Below, piece by piece: positions 44,584 to 54,561 of a stretch of DNA of 64,000 bases (position 1 is its first letter; each line of letters begins with the position of its first letter). The stretch is from Pseudocolwellia sp048296855 (GTDB lineage: Bacteria; Pseudomonadota; Gammaproteobacteria; Enterobacterales; Alteromonadaceae): NCBI GenBank assembly GCA_048296855.1, contig CP182631.1; one strand, 5' to 3'. A model generated the notes under the pieces. The model saw only the letters and a program-made list of their open reading frames with translations. It searched no databases and was not told the DNA's origin. A program made the position numbers and the translations under genes.

Positions 44584-45654
44584 TTAATAAGGTGATATTT
44601 CAGAGAGCTTTAAAGCCTGCTGGGTAAAAATATCTCCTTTAACATCTTTTAAACTGAGCGTGATAGTAGGATCTGTTTGTTGCCAATTAATGAGTAATTC
44701 GCCGTAATTGACTTTATGAGTGGAGTTTCCTACGCGATGTTTATTAGGGGCTACTTCTTTCCATTCTTCAGTTAAGCCTGAGCTTGTTACTTCCCATAGA
44801 GGATAATCAAGTTCATTTGTTACTTTTGAAACTTCTCCCCAATGTGTATCGCCACTGATAATAATAACGCCATTAATTTTGTGCTTTTTAATTAACGACA
44901 TTAATCGATTACGATCATGAGGAAAGTTTGCCCACGATTCCCAACCAGTAAATTCAGGTAATAGCTGTAAGCTTGAAGCGATAACTTTAATTTTTGCAGG
45001 TTTTTGTAACTCTGCTTCTAACCATTGCCACTGTGTTTCTCCTAGCATTGAAGCCGTTGGATTTTCAGAAGGGGAATAAGGACCCATATTTTTAGGTTTG
45101 CGCTCAGTAAAGTATTTTTCTTTACCTACTGAATTCAGTTTATCTCTATTCCAGCGTAGGTCGGGCATGATGACTTGAACTTTTTGATCATTTTCACCAT
45201 ACATATACGAGGTATAAATACCGTCTTTACGTGTGTAACGGTCTGAATTTTTTGGTTCGTTCCAAAAGTCTAACATGAGTTTTCTTGAGGCTTCTTTTTG
45301 TGGATATTCCGCGCCAGCGTCGTTCTCACCATAATCATGATCGTCCCAAATAGCGATAGCGGGTGTGTTTTTTAATAGTGTCTTTATGCCGGCGTTATTA
45401 CCTAATAAAGTATATTTATTGGCGAGATGTGACATATTTTCAGTGTCGCCATAAACGTTATCCCCTAAAAAAATAAATAGATCGGCTTGTTCTTTGTTGA
45501 TGGCATTTAAAATAGGCATAGCCTTATCTTGATGGCTACATGAACCAAATAGAATTTTTTGTGTTGCTAGCGGTTGAGGAGGGGATGATTCTGCAAAGGC
45601 TTGTGAAGTTATTATTACAGCAGTGAATATGGAGGAATATATAAATTTGAACAT
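44584..45654 (-). CDS. PhoD-like metallophosphatase, exported
   Basis: The 356-residue protein has a signal peptide (cleavage near AFAE) and the PhoD-type metallophosphatase motifs in order: FGSCSHQ, FIFLGDNVYGD, AIWDDHDYGEND and IISGDTHWGE. These bind the Fe/Ca-type metal centre. It lacks the N-terminal PhoD domain of Bacillus PhoD and matches the shorter alkaline phosphodiesterase group common in marine gammaproteobacteria. It should release phosphate from organic esters in the periplasm. It lies between the GH86 gene and the fourth TonB receptor, with a repeat element just upstream. A role in sulfated or phosphorylated algal material is only a guess. Confidence 0.9.
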   Translation of the reverse strand: MFKFIYSSIFTAVIITSQAFAESSPPQPLATQKILFGSCSHQDKAMPILNAINKEQADLFIFLGDNVYGDTENMSHLANKYTLLGNNAGIKTLLKNTPAIAIWDDHDYGENDAGAEYPQKEASRKLMLDFWNEPKNSDRYTRKDGIYTSYMYGENDQKVQVIMPDLRWNRDKLNSVGKEKYFTERKPKNMGPYSPSENPTASMLGETQWQWLEAELQKPAKIKVIASSLQLLPEFTGWESWANFPHDRNRLMSLIKKHKINGVIIISGDTHWGEVSKVTNELDYPLWEVTSSGLTEEWKEVAPNKHRVGNSTHKVNYGELLINWQQTDPTITLSLKDVKGDIFTQQALKLSEISPY

Positions 45655-45680
45655 GTGCTACTCGTGGATTTAATAGTAAA

Positions 45681-45877
45681 TAACCTGAGTTCGGCTTAAT
45701 AAATGTTCTTCTAGCAGCTATTTTTACTAACTTCTGCGTTAAATTCACTTGCAATAGGCCAGCTATTGACGCGTAAATTTGCCTTGAATTAAGTAAAACT
45801 ATCAAGCTAGAAGCTAACCGAGTTTTTAGTTATTACTTTTCAAGGAGTTAACAATATCTTAAACCGAACTCAGGTTA
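45681..45877 (-). repeat. MITE-like element, family 1, copy C (inverted)
   Basis: TAACCTGAGTTCGGCTTAAT at the left and ACCGAACTCAGGTTA at the right are inverted repeats. Its reverse complement follows copy B block by block, including TAGCTTGAT, TTACTTAATTCAAGGCAAAT, CGTCAATAGCTGG and AGTTAGTAAAAATAG. It lies 27 bases upstream of the PhoD-like start and before the TonB 4 terminator, so it probably carries or disrupts part of the phosphatase promoter region. Confidence 0.85.
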
Positions 45878-45896
45878 AATAGGTTATTAGAAACAA

Positions 45897-45932
45897 AAAT
45901 GTTACTAGGCAACGTCTTGCCTAGTAACATTT
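45897..45932 (-). terminator. Terminator of TonB receptor 4
   Basis: A 16-base perfect stem (AAATGTTACTAGGCAA / reverse complement) with a four-base loop is followed on the minus strand by TTTTTGTTT. It lies 44 bases after the receptor stop. Confidence 0.88.
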
Positions 45933-45975
45933 AAAGTCGTATTACTGTTGAATTAATCGTGTTGAACCTTATCGA

Positions 45976-48252
45976 TTAAAAGCTAGTAGTAAACGTAATA
46001 GTTGCAGTACGTGGTGCACCTATAAAGAAGGTTGTACCATTGCCAGTACCTGTAGAAAGGTAATCTTCATCTGTTACGTTACTAACTACAAAAGCAATAT
46101 CGATTGTTTTAAATGGGCTGTTTTGTATTTTTGCGCTGTAGCCTGCATTTAAATCGAATATAGTGTACGAGTCAGCTGCACCGCGGTCGCCAGTATATTT
46201 TACGGACGCACCCGCGTATAAATCGCCTTGTGTGTAGTCTGCAGCAACTACAAACATATCGTCTACAGAATCAACAACTTTTTGACCCGATTCAAACCCA
46301 ACAGCATTACCTACATAAGTAGAATCGTTATTGGTGTAAGAAGAATACACAGATAAGTTATCGTTAATTCGATAGTTTAGACTTAATTCAAAACCGTTAG
46401 ACTCAATACCACCTACGTTTAAGTATGAACCGTTTGTACCTATGGTGTAGTCAATACCACCCGTATCGCTACCCGGTGCAATAAAGGTAATTCTGTTTTC
46501 AAAGTCAATTTGGTAATACGTTGCTGAAAACTGAATGTCTTGTGTGTTGTAGCGTAAACCTAATTCCATATTTTCAGCAGTTTCAGGCTCAATTTGAGTA
46601 AGAGAAGATGCATCTCTTTCTAACACACCGTCTTTAATTGCTGAGAAGTTTTCGCTAAAACCAGCAAATAATTCAATCTCGTCATTAACTTGGTAAATAC
46701 CACCAATGCTGAATAAAACATCTGAATCACTGTCTACTTTACCGGTAACTTGATTGGCAAATTTATCAAACTTCTCTACGTCAACCATGTACTTTTGAGC
46801 GCCAATGTTTAAAGTAAAATCATCAAACGATATAGTATCTTCAACATATAGTTTTAATGTGTCAGTAGTAAATTCGTTATCGTATTGGATCCAGTAAGGT
46901 GAACTATCAAAATGATGGTAAACGCGAGCGTCTATAACTTTATGCCAATCACGAGATTCGTCACGATCGCTCGTTTCCATCCATAAACCCATTGAAATAT
47001 CATTATTAGCGATTGTTAGGTCGAAGTTGGCCGTTAAACCTGTACGGTTCTTTTCATAATGAGTGTGACGGTAAGACATAACCGGTACTGCATTTCGATC
47101 GTAACATGCTTCGTGTAAACCTGTGCCAGAATCCCAAGGCCATGAGTAGTTTTCAGTACAATCTGCTGCTGGTGTTAATGGGTTGCCTGCTTGATCAGTA
47201 AAACCGTATGAACCAGCGTTAGTACCTCCTTGATTGGTTGGATTGCCATTAGCGTCAACAGGTGAAGCTAAATAAGGTGGGATCCAATCGCCACGACCTT
47301 TATTTTTATGAAAATAAGGGGTTATTTGAAACGCCATTGTTGAATCAATATCATATTCAAATCTAAGGTAACCTAAAGTGTTTTCACGTAAAGTTGACCA
47401 GCCTTCAGCAAACATTTGGTCAAAGTGAGGAATACCTGTCCAGTTCCATGTTAGTTGGTCCCAATCAGGGGTAGCATCAAATTGTTCACGGGTTACTGAG
47501 TTGTAGTTGTCTTCGTCTGCATCGTCGTAAGATAAGCGACCTGTAATGTTTAGTTGCCCTAAATCGGTTACAAACTTAACTTCAGCATGCTGTCTTTCTG
47601 CACCACCGTTAGAGCCTTCGCCAACCCAGCGACTTGTTGATGTTTGTGAGTAACTTGCGTAAGCCGTAGTGTTACCAAAAATTTCACCTGTATCGTGTCT
47701 TACAAAGTAGCGAGATGCATTATGATCGCCTTGTGTGTAAGCTATTTTAGTTTCTTGAGACATTAATGGCTGTGAACTTACAAAGTTGAATGTTCCACCT
47801 AATGCTTCTAACGAAGCTGAAGAAATGTCTGAAGTCCCTTGAGAAACTTCTACGGTTTCCATGTTTTCAGTATCTAAATAACGGTTTGCTTTTGCACCAC
47901 CACCGTAATTTGAACCACCATTTGGGATGCCGTCTATCGTCATACCTAGTTGTTGTTGGTTACCGTCAATACTAAAACCACGCATAGTAATTGAAGTAGA
48001 CCAATCGTCACCACCAAAAGCATCACCTTCATTGATACTAATGCCTGGTAATTTGTTCATTACACCAATAACACTGGTAATGTTTGGCACTTGTTTGGTC
48101 ATTGAACTATCAATTACATGATTAGCACGGGTTAATTTTTTTACCACAACAGACACTTCTTCCATTGATGAGTCGGTTTCGGCGGCTGCATTTACAGATA
48201 ACGTAGATAAAACTGCAAGTGCGATAGCACTTTTTATTGGTTTAAGATTCAT
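45976..48252 (-). CDS. TonB-dependent outer membrane receptor 4
   Basis: The 758-residue protein has a signal peptide ending VNAAAE, a plug domain (about residues 50-170) with VMNKLPGISINEGDAFGG, ITMRGFSIDG and ETVEVSQGTSDI, and a barrel to the C-terminal TSF. EEVSVVVKK near residue 32 may be the TonB box. Its plug differs from those of receptors 1-3. It lies on the same strand as the phosphatase and GH86 genes, but separated from them by a terminator and a repeat element, so coupling to galactan uptake is possible but not shown. Siderophore or oligosaccharide ligands are both open. Confidence 0.92.
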   Translation of the reverse strand: MNLKPIKSAIALAVLSTLSVNAAAETDSSMEEVSVVVKKLTRANHVIDSSMTKQVPNITSVIGVMNKLPGISINEGDAFGGDDWSTSITMRGFSIDGNQQQLGMTIDGIPNGGSNYGGGAKANRYLDTENMETVEVSQGTSDISSASLEALGGTFNFVSSQPLMSQETKIAYTQGDHNASRYFVRHDTGEIFGNTTAYASYSQTSTSRWVGEGSNGGAERQHAEVKFVTDLGQLNITGRLSYDDADEDNYNSVTREQFDATPDWDQLTWNWTGIPHFDQMFAEGWSTLRENTLGYLRFEYDIDSTMAFQITPYFHKNKGRGDWIPPYLASPVDANGNPTNQGGTNAGSYGFTDQAGNPLTPAADCTENYSWPWDSGTGLHEACYDRNAVPVMSYRHTHYEKNRTGLTANFDLTIANNDISMGLWMETSDRDESRDWHKVIDARVYHHFDSSPYWIQYDNEFTTDTLKLYVEDTISFDDFTLNIGAQKYMVDVEKFDKFANQVTGKVDSDSDVLFSIGGIYQVNDEIELFAGFSENFSAIKDGVLERDASSLTQIEPETAENMELGLRYNTQDIQFSATYYQIDFENRITFIAPGSDTGGIDYTIGTNGSYLNVGGIESNGFELSLNYRINDNLSVYSSYTNNDSTYVGNAVGFESGQKVVDSVDDMFVVAADYTQGDLYAGASVKYTGDRGAADSYTIFDLNAGYSAKIQNSPFKTIDIAFVVSNVTDEDYLSTGTGNGTTFFIGAPRTATITFTTSF

Positions 48253-48404
48253 GACTTGCCCTTAGATAAAAAATTATAGTTTTTAATGCGGGCATTATGA
48301 TGAGGATTTATGACAGTTCTGGTGAGAAAGTATGACTGTTTGGTTATAGTAAAGTTTCAGAATTATGAAAGATATATGGCTGTAGTACTTTGAGATGTAA
48401 ATAA

Positions 48405-48431
48405 AAAAATGAGCCATAGAGGCTCATTTTT
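48405..48431 (-). terminator. Terminator of dsbB
   Basis: AAAAATGAGCC, loop ATAGA, GGCTCATTTTT, 26 bases past the dsbB stop on the minus strand, with A-runs and T-runs on both sides. Confidence 0.85.
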
Positions 48432-48456
48432 ATTGGCTGTAATTTTTATTTAAAAA

Positions 48457-48975
48457 CTAAATTGTTTTATTCGTAAATATTCTTATGAGTAAGGTTGTGG
48501 CTAAAATCGCGCTATATATGCCGAAAACAATGATCATCATTTGTGGCATAGTAAAGTTTAAAAACTGCCAATTAATGTCACCACAATCGCCATTAGCTTC
48601 AAACAACAAAGGTAGCCATTCGTGTAATGGAGCCCATTGTGGAAAATTAGGGACAATTTCACAAACATACATAAATGAAAATTCTGAGGTTTGTATATCA
48701 ACATGTTCAATGGCAATCAGTAATCCCCAAACTGAACTGGTTCCCCAAAGTATGTAAGATAATAATCGGAGAATGGTTGATTTATTACCTAACATTCCAA
48801 CGATACCAGCGGCAAATATTCCCCAAAGTGCTGTTCTTTGATAGATACACATAATACAAGGAGCTAAGCCGAGTACGTATTGAAAATACAATGCTGCAAT
48901 CTCTAGTCCTAATGCACTTATTGTTAATAACAACCAAGCACGAGAATTGGTGACTAAATTACTTATAAATTCCAC
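48457..48975 (-). CDS. dsbB: Disulfide bond formation protein B
   Basis: The 172-residue inner membrane protein has four hydrophobic segments, the first periplasmic cysteine pair C40-I-M-C43 in APCIMCIYQR and a second pair formed by the cysteines of YVCEIVP and NGDCGD in the second loop. DsbB reoxidises DsbA and passes electrons to quinone. It is downstream of nhaB on the same strand, the same neighbourhood as in E. coli. Length and topology are normal. Confidence 0.95.
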   Translation of the reverse strand: MEFISNLVTNSRAWLLLTISALGLEIAALYFQYVLGLAPCIMCIYQRTALWGIFAAGIVGMLGNKSTILRLLSYILWGTSSVWGLLIAIEHVDIQTSEFSFMYVCEIVPNFPQWAPLHEWLPLLFEANGDCGDINWQFLNFTMPQMMIIVFGIYSAILATTLLIRIFTNKTI

Positions 48976-49022
48976 AGTAAAACCTTATAAATAGTGATAA
49001 TGCTACATTATCTTAACTAAAT

Positions 49023-49046
49023 AAAAAGCGCCATAATTGGCGCTTT
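49023..49046 (-). terminator. Terminator between nhaB and dsbB
   Basis: AAAGCGCC, loop ATAATT, GGCGCTTT, with T-run on the minus strand (A-run at 49023-49027). It lies 29 bases after the nhaB stop, so dsbB may need its own promoter. Confidence 0.8.
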
Positions 49047-49074
49047 GAAATGTGTAACATAATTTTATTATATC

Positions 49075-50664
49075 TTAATGTGCGGCAGGCACACTATGAG
49101 TTGATGTTGCAGAATGATGTTGAATTGTTCCTGCTTCATACATTTCAGCTGTTCTATCAGCTAAATAACCTGACGAAATAGCGATTAAACCTACCAGTGT
49201 TAATACGATGGTATAAGGTAGCGCCATAAGAACCATTCTACCGTAAGACAAGCGCACTAAAGGAGCAATTGCTGAGGTTAGTAGAAATAAGAAGGCTGCT
49301 TGACCATTAGGTGTCGCTACACTAGGTAAATTAGTACCTGTGTTAATAGCTACCGCTAATAAGTCAAATTGGTCACGAGTAATTTGTCCTGAGGCTAATG
49401 CTTTTTGAATTTCAGTAATGTAAACCGTACCAACAAACACATTGTCGCTTACCATTGAAAGTAAACCATTCGCTAGGTAGAACATAACAAGTTGCATGTT
49501 ACCTTCGTATGTAAGTACCCAATTAATAACAGGGGTAAATAACTGTTGGTCAATAATTACGGCGACTACGGAAAAAAACACAGCAAGTAATGCGGTAAAT
49601 GGCAATGCTTCTTCAAAAGCGTGACCAATTTGGTGTTCTTCAGTGATGCCGGTAAAGGTGGTTGCTAAAATAATTACCGTAAGACCAATTAAACCAACAG
49701 GTGCTAAATGAAGAGCTAAACCAATAATTAACCAAATGGCAATCACACCTTGCATAATAAGCTTTATTTTATCACTTTTAGTGCGTTTTTGGCTTTCAGC
49801 AACATCAAAATCATTTAAAATTGTACGTACGGTAACAGGTAGTTTTACACCATAACCAAACAATTTAAACTTCTCTAAAGAAATACAAGTTAACATTCCT
49901 GCAATGAAAACAGGGATTGTTACTGGAGACATACGAATAGCAAATTCTACAAATTCCCAGCCAGCTTGTTGCCCTATAATTAAGTTTTGTGGTTCACCAA
50001 CAATAGTACAAACACCACCTAAAGCAGTACCAACACCAGCGTGCATTAGTAAGTTACGTAAGTATCCACGAAATTGTTCTAGGTCGCTTCTGCTAGGATC
50101 TGGCAGTTGATTATCTTCGTTATGGTCATGAGATTGACTTGAGTCTTTACCAGAAGCGACTTTGTGATAAACAGAATAGAAGCCAATGGCAACACTGATG
50201 ATAACAGCAATCACGGTTAGAGCGTCTAAGAATGCTGATAAAAAAGCACCTGAAAAACAGAATAAAAAAGATACCATAATTTTTGAGGTAACTTTTGTGA
50301 CTATTTTTGTGAATAAAAATAGTAATAAATTCTTCATAAAGTAGATGCCAGCTACCATGAAAATAAGTAAGAGAATAACCTCAAAGTTTACAATCATTTC
50401 ATGCATTACCTGATTAGGTGATGTCATGCCAATAGCTACAGCTTCAATTGCTAGTAAGCCACCAGGTTGTAACGGATAACATTTTAATGCCATAGCTAGA
50501 GTAAATATAAACTCTACAACTAATGCCCAACCTGCAGTATATGGGTCGACAAGGAAAAATATAATAGGATTAATCACTAAAAAAGAAATTATCGCGAGCT
50601 TGTACCACTCGGGAGAGTTTCCTAAAAAGTTTTTATAAAATGCAGCCATAGATGATTGTTGCAT
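49075..50664 (-). CDS. nhaB: Sodium/proton antiporter NhaB
   Basis: The 529-residue protein has about 12 membrane segments and NhaB family stretches such as SPEWYKLAIISFLVINP near residue 18, AFLDALTVIAVIISVA, GVGTALGGVCTIVGEPQN and VAINTGTNLPSVATPNGQAA. It exports sodium in exchange for protons, which fits a marine organism. A His-rich tail (HHSATSTHSVPAAH) ends the protein. It is divergent from fadR, as in many gammaproteobacteria, with a 219-base spacer. Confidence 0.96.
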   Translation of the reverse strand: MQQSSMAAFYKNFLGNSPEWYKLAIISFLVINPIIFFLVDPYTAGWALVVEFIFTLAMALKCYPLQPGGLLAIEAVAIGMTSPNQVMHEMIVNFEVILLLIFMVAGIYFMKNLLLFLFTKIVTKVTSKIMVSFLFCFSGAFLSAFLDALTVIAVIISVAIGFYSVYHKVASGKDSSQSHDHNEDNQLPDPSRSDLEQFRGYLRNLLMHAGVGTALGGVCTIVGEPQNLIIGQQAGWEFVEFAIRMSPVTIPVFIAGMLTCISLEKFKLFGYGVKLPVTVRTILNDFDVAESQKRTKSDKIKLIMQGVIAIWLIIGLALHLAPVGLIGLTVIILATTFTGITEEHQIGHAFEEALPFTALLAVFFSVVAVIIDQQLFTPVINWVLTYEGNMQLVMFYLANGLLSMVSDNVFVGTVYITEIQKALASGQITRDQFDLLAVAINTGTNLPSVATPNGQAAFLFLLTSAIAPLVRLSYGRMVLMALPYTIVLTLVGLIAISSGYLADRTAEMYEAGTIQHHSATSTHSVPAAH

Positions 50665-50833
50665 AGTTGACCTTTTGAAGTTAAGTTAAGTTGATGTTTA
50701 TTGATTTTCGATAATTGTAATTTTTTATATGTTATTGAGATAAATATTAATATTCGAAGTAGTTTAAGCGGTATAAGGGCGCTTGTAAATAATCAGTAAA
50801 GCGGTTTTATATCAGCTTGTACCTATACTTGTT

Positions 50834-50846
50834 CTGGTACAATCAG
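50834..50846. promoter_or_regulatory. Candidate FadR operator upstream of fadR
   Basis: CTGGTACAATCAG is near-palindromic (CTGGT/ATCAG) and resembles the FadR consensus core CTGGTNNGACCAG. It lies 37 bases before fadR. An overlapping TTGTACC-N12-GGTACAA inverted repeat spans 50817-50842. Autoregulation or control of nhaB would follow if real. Confidence 0.35.
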
Positions 50847-50883
50847 TACAATAAATAATAAAAATATAAGCTATTGGTGATTT

Positions 50884-51594
50884 ATGGTTATTAAAGCACA
50901 TAGTCCAGCAGGTTTTGCTGAGCAGTATATTGTTGAGTCGATATGGAATGGCGGTTTTCCTCCGGGGTCTATTTTACCTGCTGAGCGTGAACTATCTGAA
51001 TTAATTGGGGTTACTCGAACTACGTTACGTGAGGTTCTACAACGCTTAGCGCGAGATGGTTGGTTAACTATCCAACATGGTAAACCCACTAAAGTTAATA
51101 ATTTTTGGGAAACCTCTAGTTTAAATATTCTTGAAACATTAGCACAATTAGACCAAGAGGGGATTCCTGATTTAGTTGATAATTTATTATCGGCTAGAAC
51201 GAATATCAGTGCGATATATATTCGTGGAGCTTTAAAAAATAGTCCGTCGCAAGTTATTGAAATATTAAGTGGTTATAAAAATATTGCTGATGACGGTATT
51301 TCTTTTGCGGAGTTTGATTATAGCATTCACAAAGAGCTGGTTGTTGCCTCTGGTAATTCTATCTATTTATTAATATTAAATGGGTTTAAAGGCTTATACT
51401 CTAGGTTAGGGAGTTTATATTTTTCTCATCCTAAAGGACGTGAAATTTCTCGTAAGTATTATGAAAGTTTAATTGAACTGGCAAATGAAGGTAAATTTGA
51501 TCAGGCTGTTTTTGTAACGCGTGATTATGGTGTGGAATCAGGTAAGCTTTGGTTAGAATTGAAAGACGAAATGCTTAGAGAACTGGTAAAATAA
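50884..51594 (+). CDS. fadR: Fatty acid metabolism regulator FadR
   Basis: The 236-residue GntR-family protein has an N-terminal winged helix (GGFPPGSILPAERELSELIG, TRTTLREVLQRLARDGWLT) and the FadR helical acyl-CoA-binding domain (NFWETSSLNILETLAQLD, FAEFDYSIHKELVVASGNSI, SRKYYESLIELANEGKFDQA). It represses fatty acid breakdown genes and activates synthesis genes; long-chain acyl-CoA releases it from DNA. The nhaB-fadR-ycgB neighbourhood matches other gammaproteobacteria, which supports orthology. Confidence 0.96.
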   Translation: MVIKAHSPAGFAEQYIVESIWNGGFPPGSILPAERELSELIGVTRTTLREVLQRLARDGWLTIQHGKPTKVNNFWETSSLNILETLAQLDQEGIPDLVDNLLSARTNISAIYIRGALKNSPSQVIEILSGYKNIADDGISFAEFDYSIHKELVVASGNSIYLLILNGFKGLYSRLGSLYFSHPKGREISRKYYESLIELANEGKFDQAVFVTRDYGVESGKLWLELKDEMLRELVK

Positions 51595-51622
51595 GTTTAC
51601 GATTTTGTTAAAAATGATTTAC

Positions 51623-51652
51623 AAAAGGTAGCTATTATTAGCTACCTTTTTT
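51623..51652. terminator. Bidirectional terminator between fadR and ycgB
   Basis: AAAAGGTAGCTA, loop TTAT, TAGCTACCTTTT then TT, between two convergent genes. A- and T-runs allow termination in both directions. Confidence 0.9.
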
Positions 51653-51666
51653 GATCTGAAATAAAT

Positions 51667-53181
51667 TTATAATGCTTCTTCTTCAGCTTTAATTGGGCAA
51701 ATCGCTATTGTTTTTTCGTTACCTTGCTCATCTTCTTGTACTATTTTCACTTCAAATTGCCATAAATAAAATAAATGCTTTATTACTTCATCTTTTGAAT
51801 CCCCCAAAGGGATTTTTTGATGTGGAGTGTATTTTAAGGTTAACGATCTATCGCCATTAACCTTCGCATCAATAATTTGAATATTAGTTTCTTTATTACT
51901 TAAGTTATATTGGTTAGATAATGCGGTTCGTATTTTTTGATATCCTTGTTCATTATGTATAGCGCCTACTTCTAAGAAGTTATCGGTTTCGTCATCGTGG
52001 ATATGAAATAGCTTAAAATCGCGCATTAACTTAGGTGATAAGTATTGGCTAATAAAGCTTTCGTCTTTAAAGTTTTCCATGGCAAAATGTAAGGTGTCTA
52101 ACCAATTACTGCCCGCAAATTCAGGAAACCACTGCTTATCTTCTTCTGTTGGGTGCTCGCATATTCTTTTTATATCAATAAACATATTAAAACCTAAAGC
52201 ATACGGATTTATGCCTGAATAATAAGGGCTGTTATATTCAGGTTGAGCAACCACATTGGTATGGTTATGAAGAAATTCGAGCATAAATTTATCAGTGACT
52301 AATCCTTCATCGTATAAGTGATTCAAAATAGTGTAATGCCAGAAACACGCCCAACCTTCATTCATTACTTGAGTTTGTTTTTGAGGATAAAAATATTGCG
52401 ATATTTTACGAACAATTCTTACTATTTCTCGTTGCCAAGGTTTTAGTAGGGGAGCATTTTTTTCGATAAAATATAAAATGTTTTCTTGCGGCTCTGACGG
52501 AAAACGTGGTTTAGGCTTATTTTTTACTTCATCACTTTCGGGTACAGTTCTCCATAAGTTATTGACCTGTGATTGTAAGTATTCTTCTCTCGATTTTTGG
52601 CGTTTTAGCTCTTCTTCTAACGATATTTTTTGTGGACGTTTGTATCTGTCTACACCATGATTCATTAGCGCATGACAAGCGTCTAATGTGGATTCTACTT
52701 CACTAATACCATATTTATTTTCACAGTCTGCAATATAGTTTTTAGCAAACAATAAGTAATCAATAATTGAGCTGGCGTCAGTCCAAGATTTAAAGAGGTA
52801 ATTACCTTTAAAAAAAGAATTATGTCCGTAACAAGCATGCGCCATAACAAGGGCTTGCATGGTCATTGAGTTTTCTTCCATAAGGTAAGAAATACATGGA
52901 TCTGAATTAATCACAATTTCGTAGGCTAATCCCATTCTGCCTCTTCGGTAGGTTTGTTCTGTTTGAATAAACTTTTTGCCGAAGGTCCAGTGATTATAGC
53001 CAATAGGCATACCAACACCCGCATAGGCGTCCATCATTTGTTCCGCGGTTATTACTTCTATCTGATTAGTGTAAGTATCTAATCGGTAATGCTTAGCCAC
53101 ACGTTCAATTTCTGTTTGGTATTCACCTAATAGGTCAAAAGTCCATTCAGGTGAGTCACTTAAGGGGGCTCTTTTTTTCAT
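51667..53181 (-). CDS. ycgB: SpoVR family protein YcgB
   Basis: The 504-residue cytoplasmic protein has SpoVR landmarks: GMPIGYNHWTFGKKF near residue 77, VMAHACYGHNSFFKGNYLF near 132, NEGWACFWHYTIL, YNSPYYSGINPYALGFNMF and ICEHPTEEDKQWFPEFAG. Its biochemical function is unknown; in E. coli it is a RpoS-dependent stress gene co-regulated with yeaG-yeaH. Here it is directly downstream of those two genes on the same strand, so the three form an evident module. Length is normal (about 510). Confidence 0.95.
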   Translation of the reverse strand: MKKRAPLSDSPEWTFDLLGEYQTEIERVAKHYRLDTYTNQIEVITAEQMMDAYAGVGMPIGYNHWTFGKKFIQTEQTYRRGRMGLAYEIVINSDPCISYLMEENSMTMQALVMAHACYGHNSFFKGNYLFKSWTDASSIIDYLLFAKNYIADCENKYGISEVESTLDACHALMNHGVDRYKRPQKISLEEELKRQKSREEYLQSQVNNLWRTVPESDEVKNKPKPRFPSEPQENILYFIEKNAPLLKPWQREIVRIVRKISQYFYPQKQTQVMNEGWACFWHYTILNHLYDEGLVTDKFMLEFLHNHTNVVAQPEYNSPYYSGINPYALGFNMFIDIKRICEHPTEEDKQWFPEFAGSNWLDTLHFAMENFKDESFISQYLSPKLMRDFKLFHIHDDETDNFLEVGAIHNEQGYQKIRTALSNQYNLSNKETNIQIIDAKVNGDRSLTLKYTPHQKIPLGDSKDEVIKHLFYLWQFEVKIVQEDEQGNEKTIAICPIKAEEEAL

Positions 53182-53283
53182 ATCATGAACTCCTATTTAC
53201 ATAAATGAATTAACCCTAACTGGGGGTAATTACCATTGAAGCCTTTAGTGGCTTTGTCAATTTCACTCATGTTCATTCATCAA

Positions 53284-54561
53284 TTAAGCGGCTTGCTCAG
53301 CACGTTTTTTAAATAACTCTCTAAACACTGGGTATATGTCGGTAACGTCTTTAATATGCTGCATAGCAAAGTGATTTTGAGTTGCTGCAACGGTTTCATA
53401 GTGTTGCCATAATGTTTGGTGAGCACGTTGAGTTATTTCTATGTAACTGAAATAGCGAGCTACAGGTAAAATATTTTTCTCTAAAATATTAGCGCATTTA
53501 GGTGAGTCGTCAGCCCAATTATCGCCATCAGATGCTTGCGCTCCGTATATGTTCCAGTCTTTTGAGTCGTATCTCTCTTTGATTATTTTGTCCATTAATT
53601 CTAAAGCGGTTGAGGCTATAGTGCCGCCTGTTTCTTTAGAATAGAAAAAGGTTTCTTCATCAACTTCTGACGCTTGTGTGTGGTGGCGAATATAAACCAC
53701 ATCTATGGTTTTATAGGTACGTGTTAAAAACAAATATAAAAGCACGTAAAAGCGTTTTGCGATGTCTTTAGTGGCTTGGTCCATAGAGCCTGATACATCC
53801 ATTAAACAAAACATAACCGCTCTAGAGGTAGGTATGGCTTGCTTTGCGTAGTTTCTGTAATGTAAATCAAAGCTGTCAATAAACGGTACTTTGGCTATTT
53901 TGTCTTTAAGGTCTTGAATGCTTTTTTTGAGTTCTTTGGTTTTTTTTATATTGTCGTGGGGATCTTGTTCTAACTGAACAAGTGCAGCTTCAAGCTCTTT
54001 TAATTGTTTACGTTTGCTTGATGTCATGGCGATACGTCTAGCAATAGATCCTTGTAATGATTTAACAATATCTATGTTTGAAGGCACACCTTCAGCGCAA
54101 TAACCGCTACGAACTGTTTTGTACTCAACAATTTTGCTCAGTTGAGATTTTTCTAAATTAGGTAACTCTAAATCTTCAAACAGTAGATCAAGATATTCGT
54201 CTTTAGAAATTGAAAACACAAAGTCGTCATCACCTTCGCCAGAGTCACTTGCTTCACCTTGTCCTGAACCTTGGCCCTGACCTTGTTGCGGGCGCTCTAT
54301 GCGATCTCCTGTGGTAAATTGGTCATTACCTGGATGCACAACATCGTTAATGCCGCCTTTACCTTGATGGAATACAGGCTCGCCTAAGTCTTTTTTAGGA
54401 ATGGTAATGCTTTCACCTGAGTTAACATCAGTAACGCCGCGTTGGGTTACTGCATCAGATACCGATTTTTTTATTTGAGTTTTATAGCGGCGTAAAAACC
54501 TCTGCCTGTTGACGGTGCTTTTGTTTTTACTGTTTAAACGTCTGTCAATAAAATTAGCCAT
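53284..54561 (-). CDS. yeaH: DUF444 von Willebrand-like protein YeaH
   Basis: The 425-residue protein has an N-terminal basic segment, a Gly/Gln-rich low-complexity linker (about 92-110) and a C-terminal VWA-like domain with MIDAS motif D255-V-S257-G-S259, plus YIRHHTQASEVDEETFF. DUF444 proteins accompany the PrkA kinase in many bacteria and take part in stress and stationary-phase responses by an unclear mechanism. It lies 120 bases after yeaG and 102 before ycgB, in the same direction; no terminator separates them, so co-transcription is likely. Confidence 0.95.
   Translation of the reverse strand: MANFIDRRLNSKNKSTVNRQRFLRRYKTQIKKSVSDAVTQRGVTDVNSGESITIPKKDLGEPVFHQGKGGINDVVHPGNDQFTTGDRIERPQQGQGQGSGQGEASDSGEGDDDFVFSISKDEYLDLLFEDLELPNLEKSQLSKIVEYKTVRSGYCAEGVPSNIDIVKSLQGSIARRIAMTSSKRKQLKELEAALVQLEQDPHDNIKKTKELKKSIQDLKDKIAKVPFIDSFDLHYRNYAKQAIPTSRAVMFCLMDVSGSMDQATKDIAKRFYVLLYLFLTRTYKTIDVVYIRHHTQASEVDEETFFYSKETGGTIASTALELMDKIIKERYDSKDWNIYGAQASDGDNWADDSPKCANILEKNILPVARYFSYIEITQRAHQTLWQHYETVAATQNHFAMQHIKDVTDIYPVFRELFKKRAEQAA

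Noticed and set aside
40565..48252. The whole GH16-GH86-PhoD-TonB region as a single polysaccharide utilisation locus
   Set aside because: Strong terminators and a repeat element separate the units, and typical agar-route enzymes, sulfatases and a dedicated regulator are missing.
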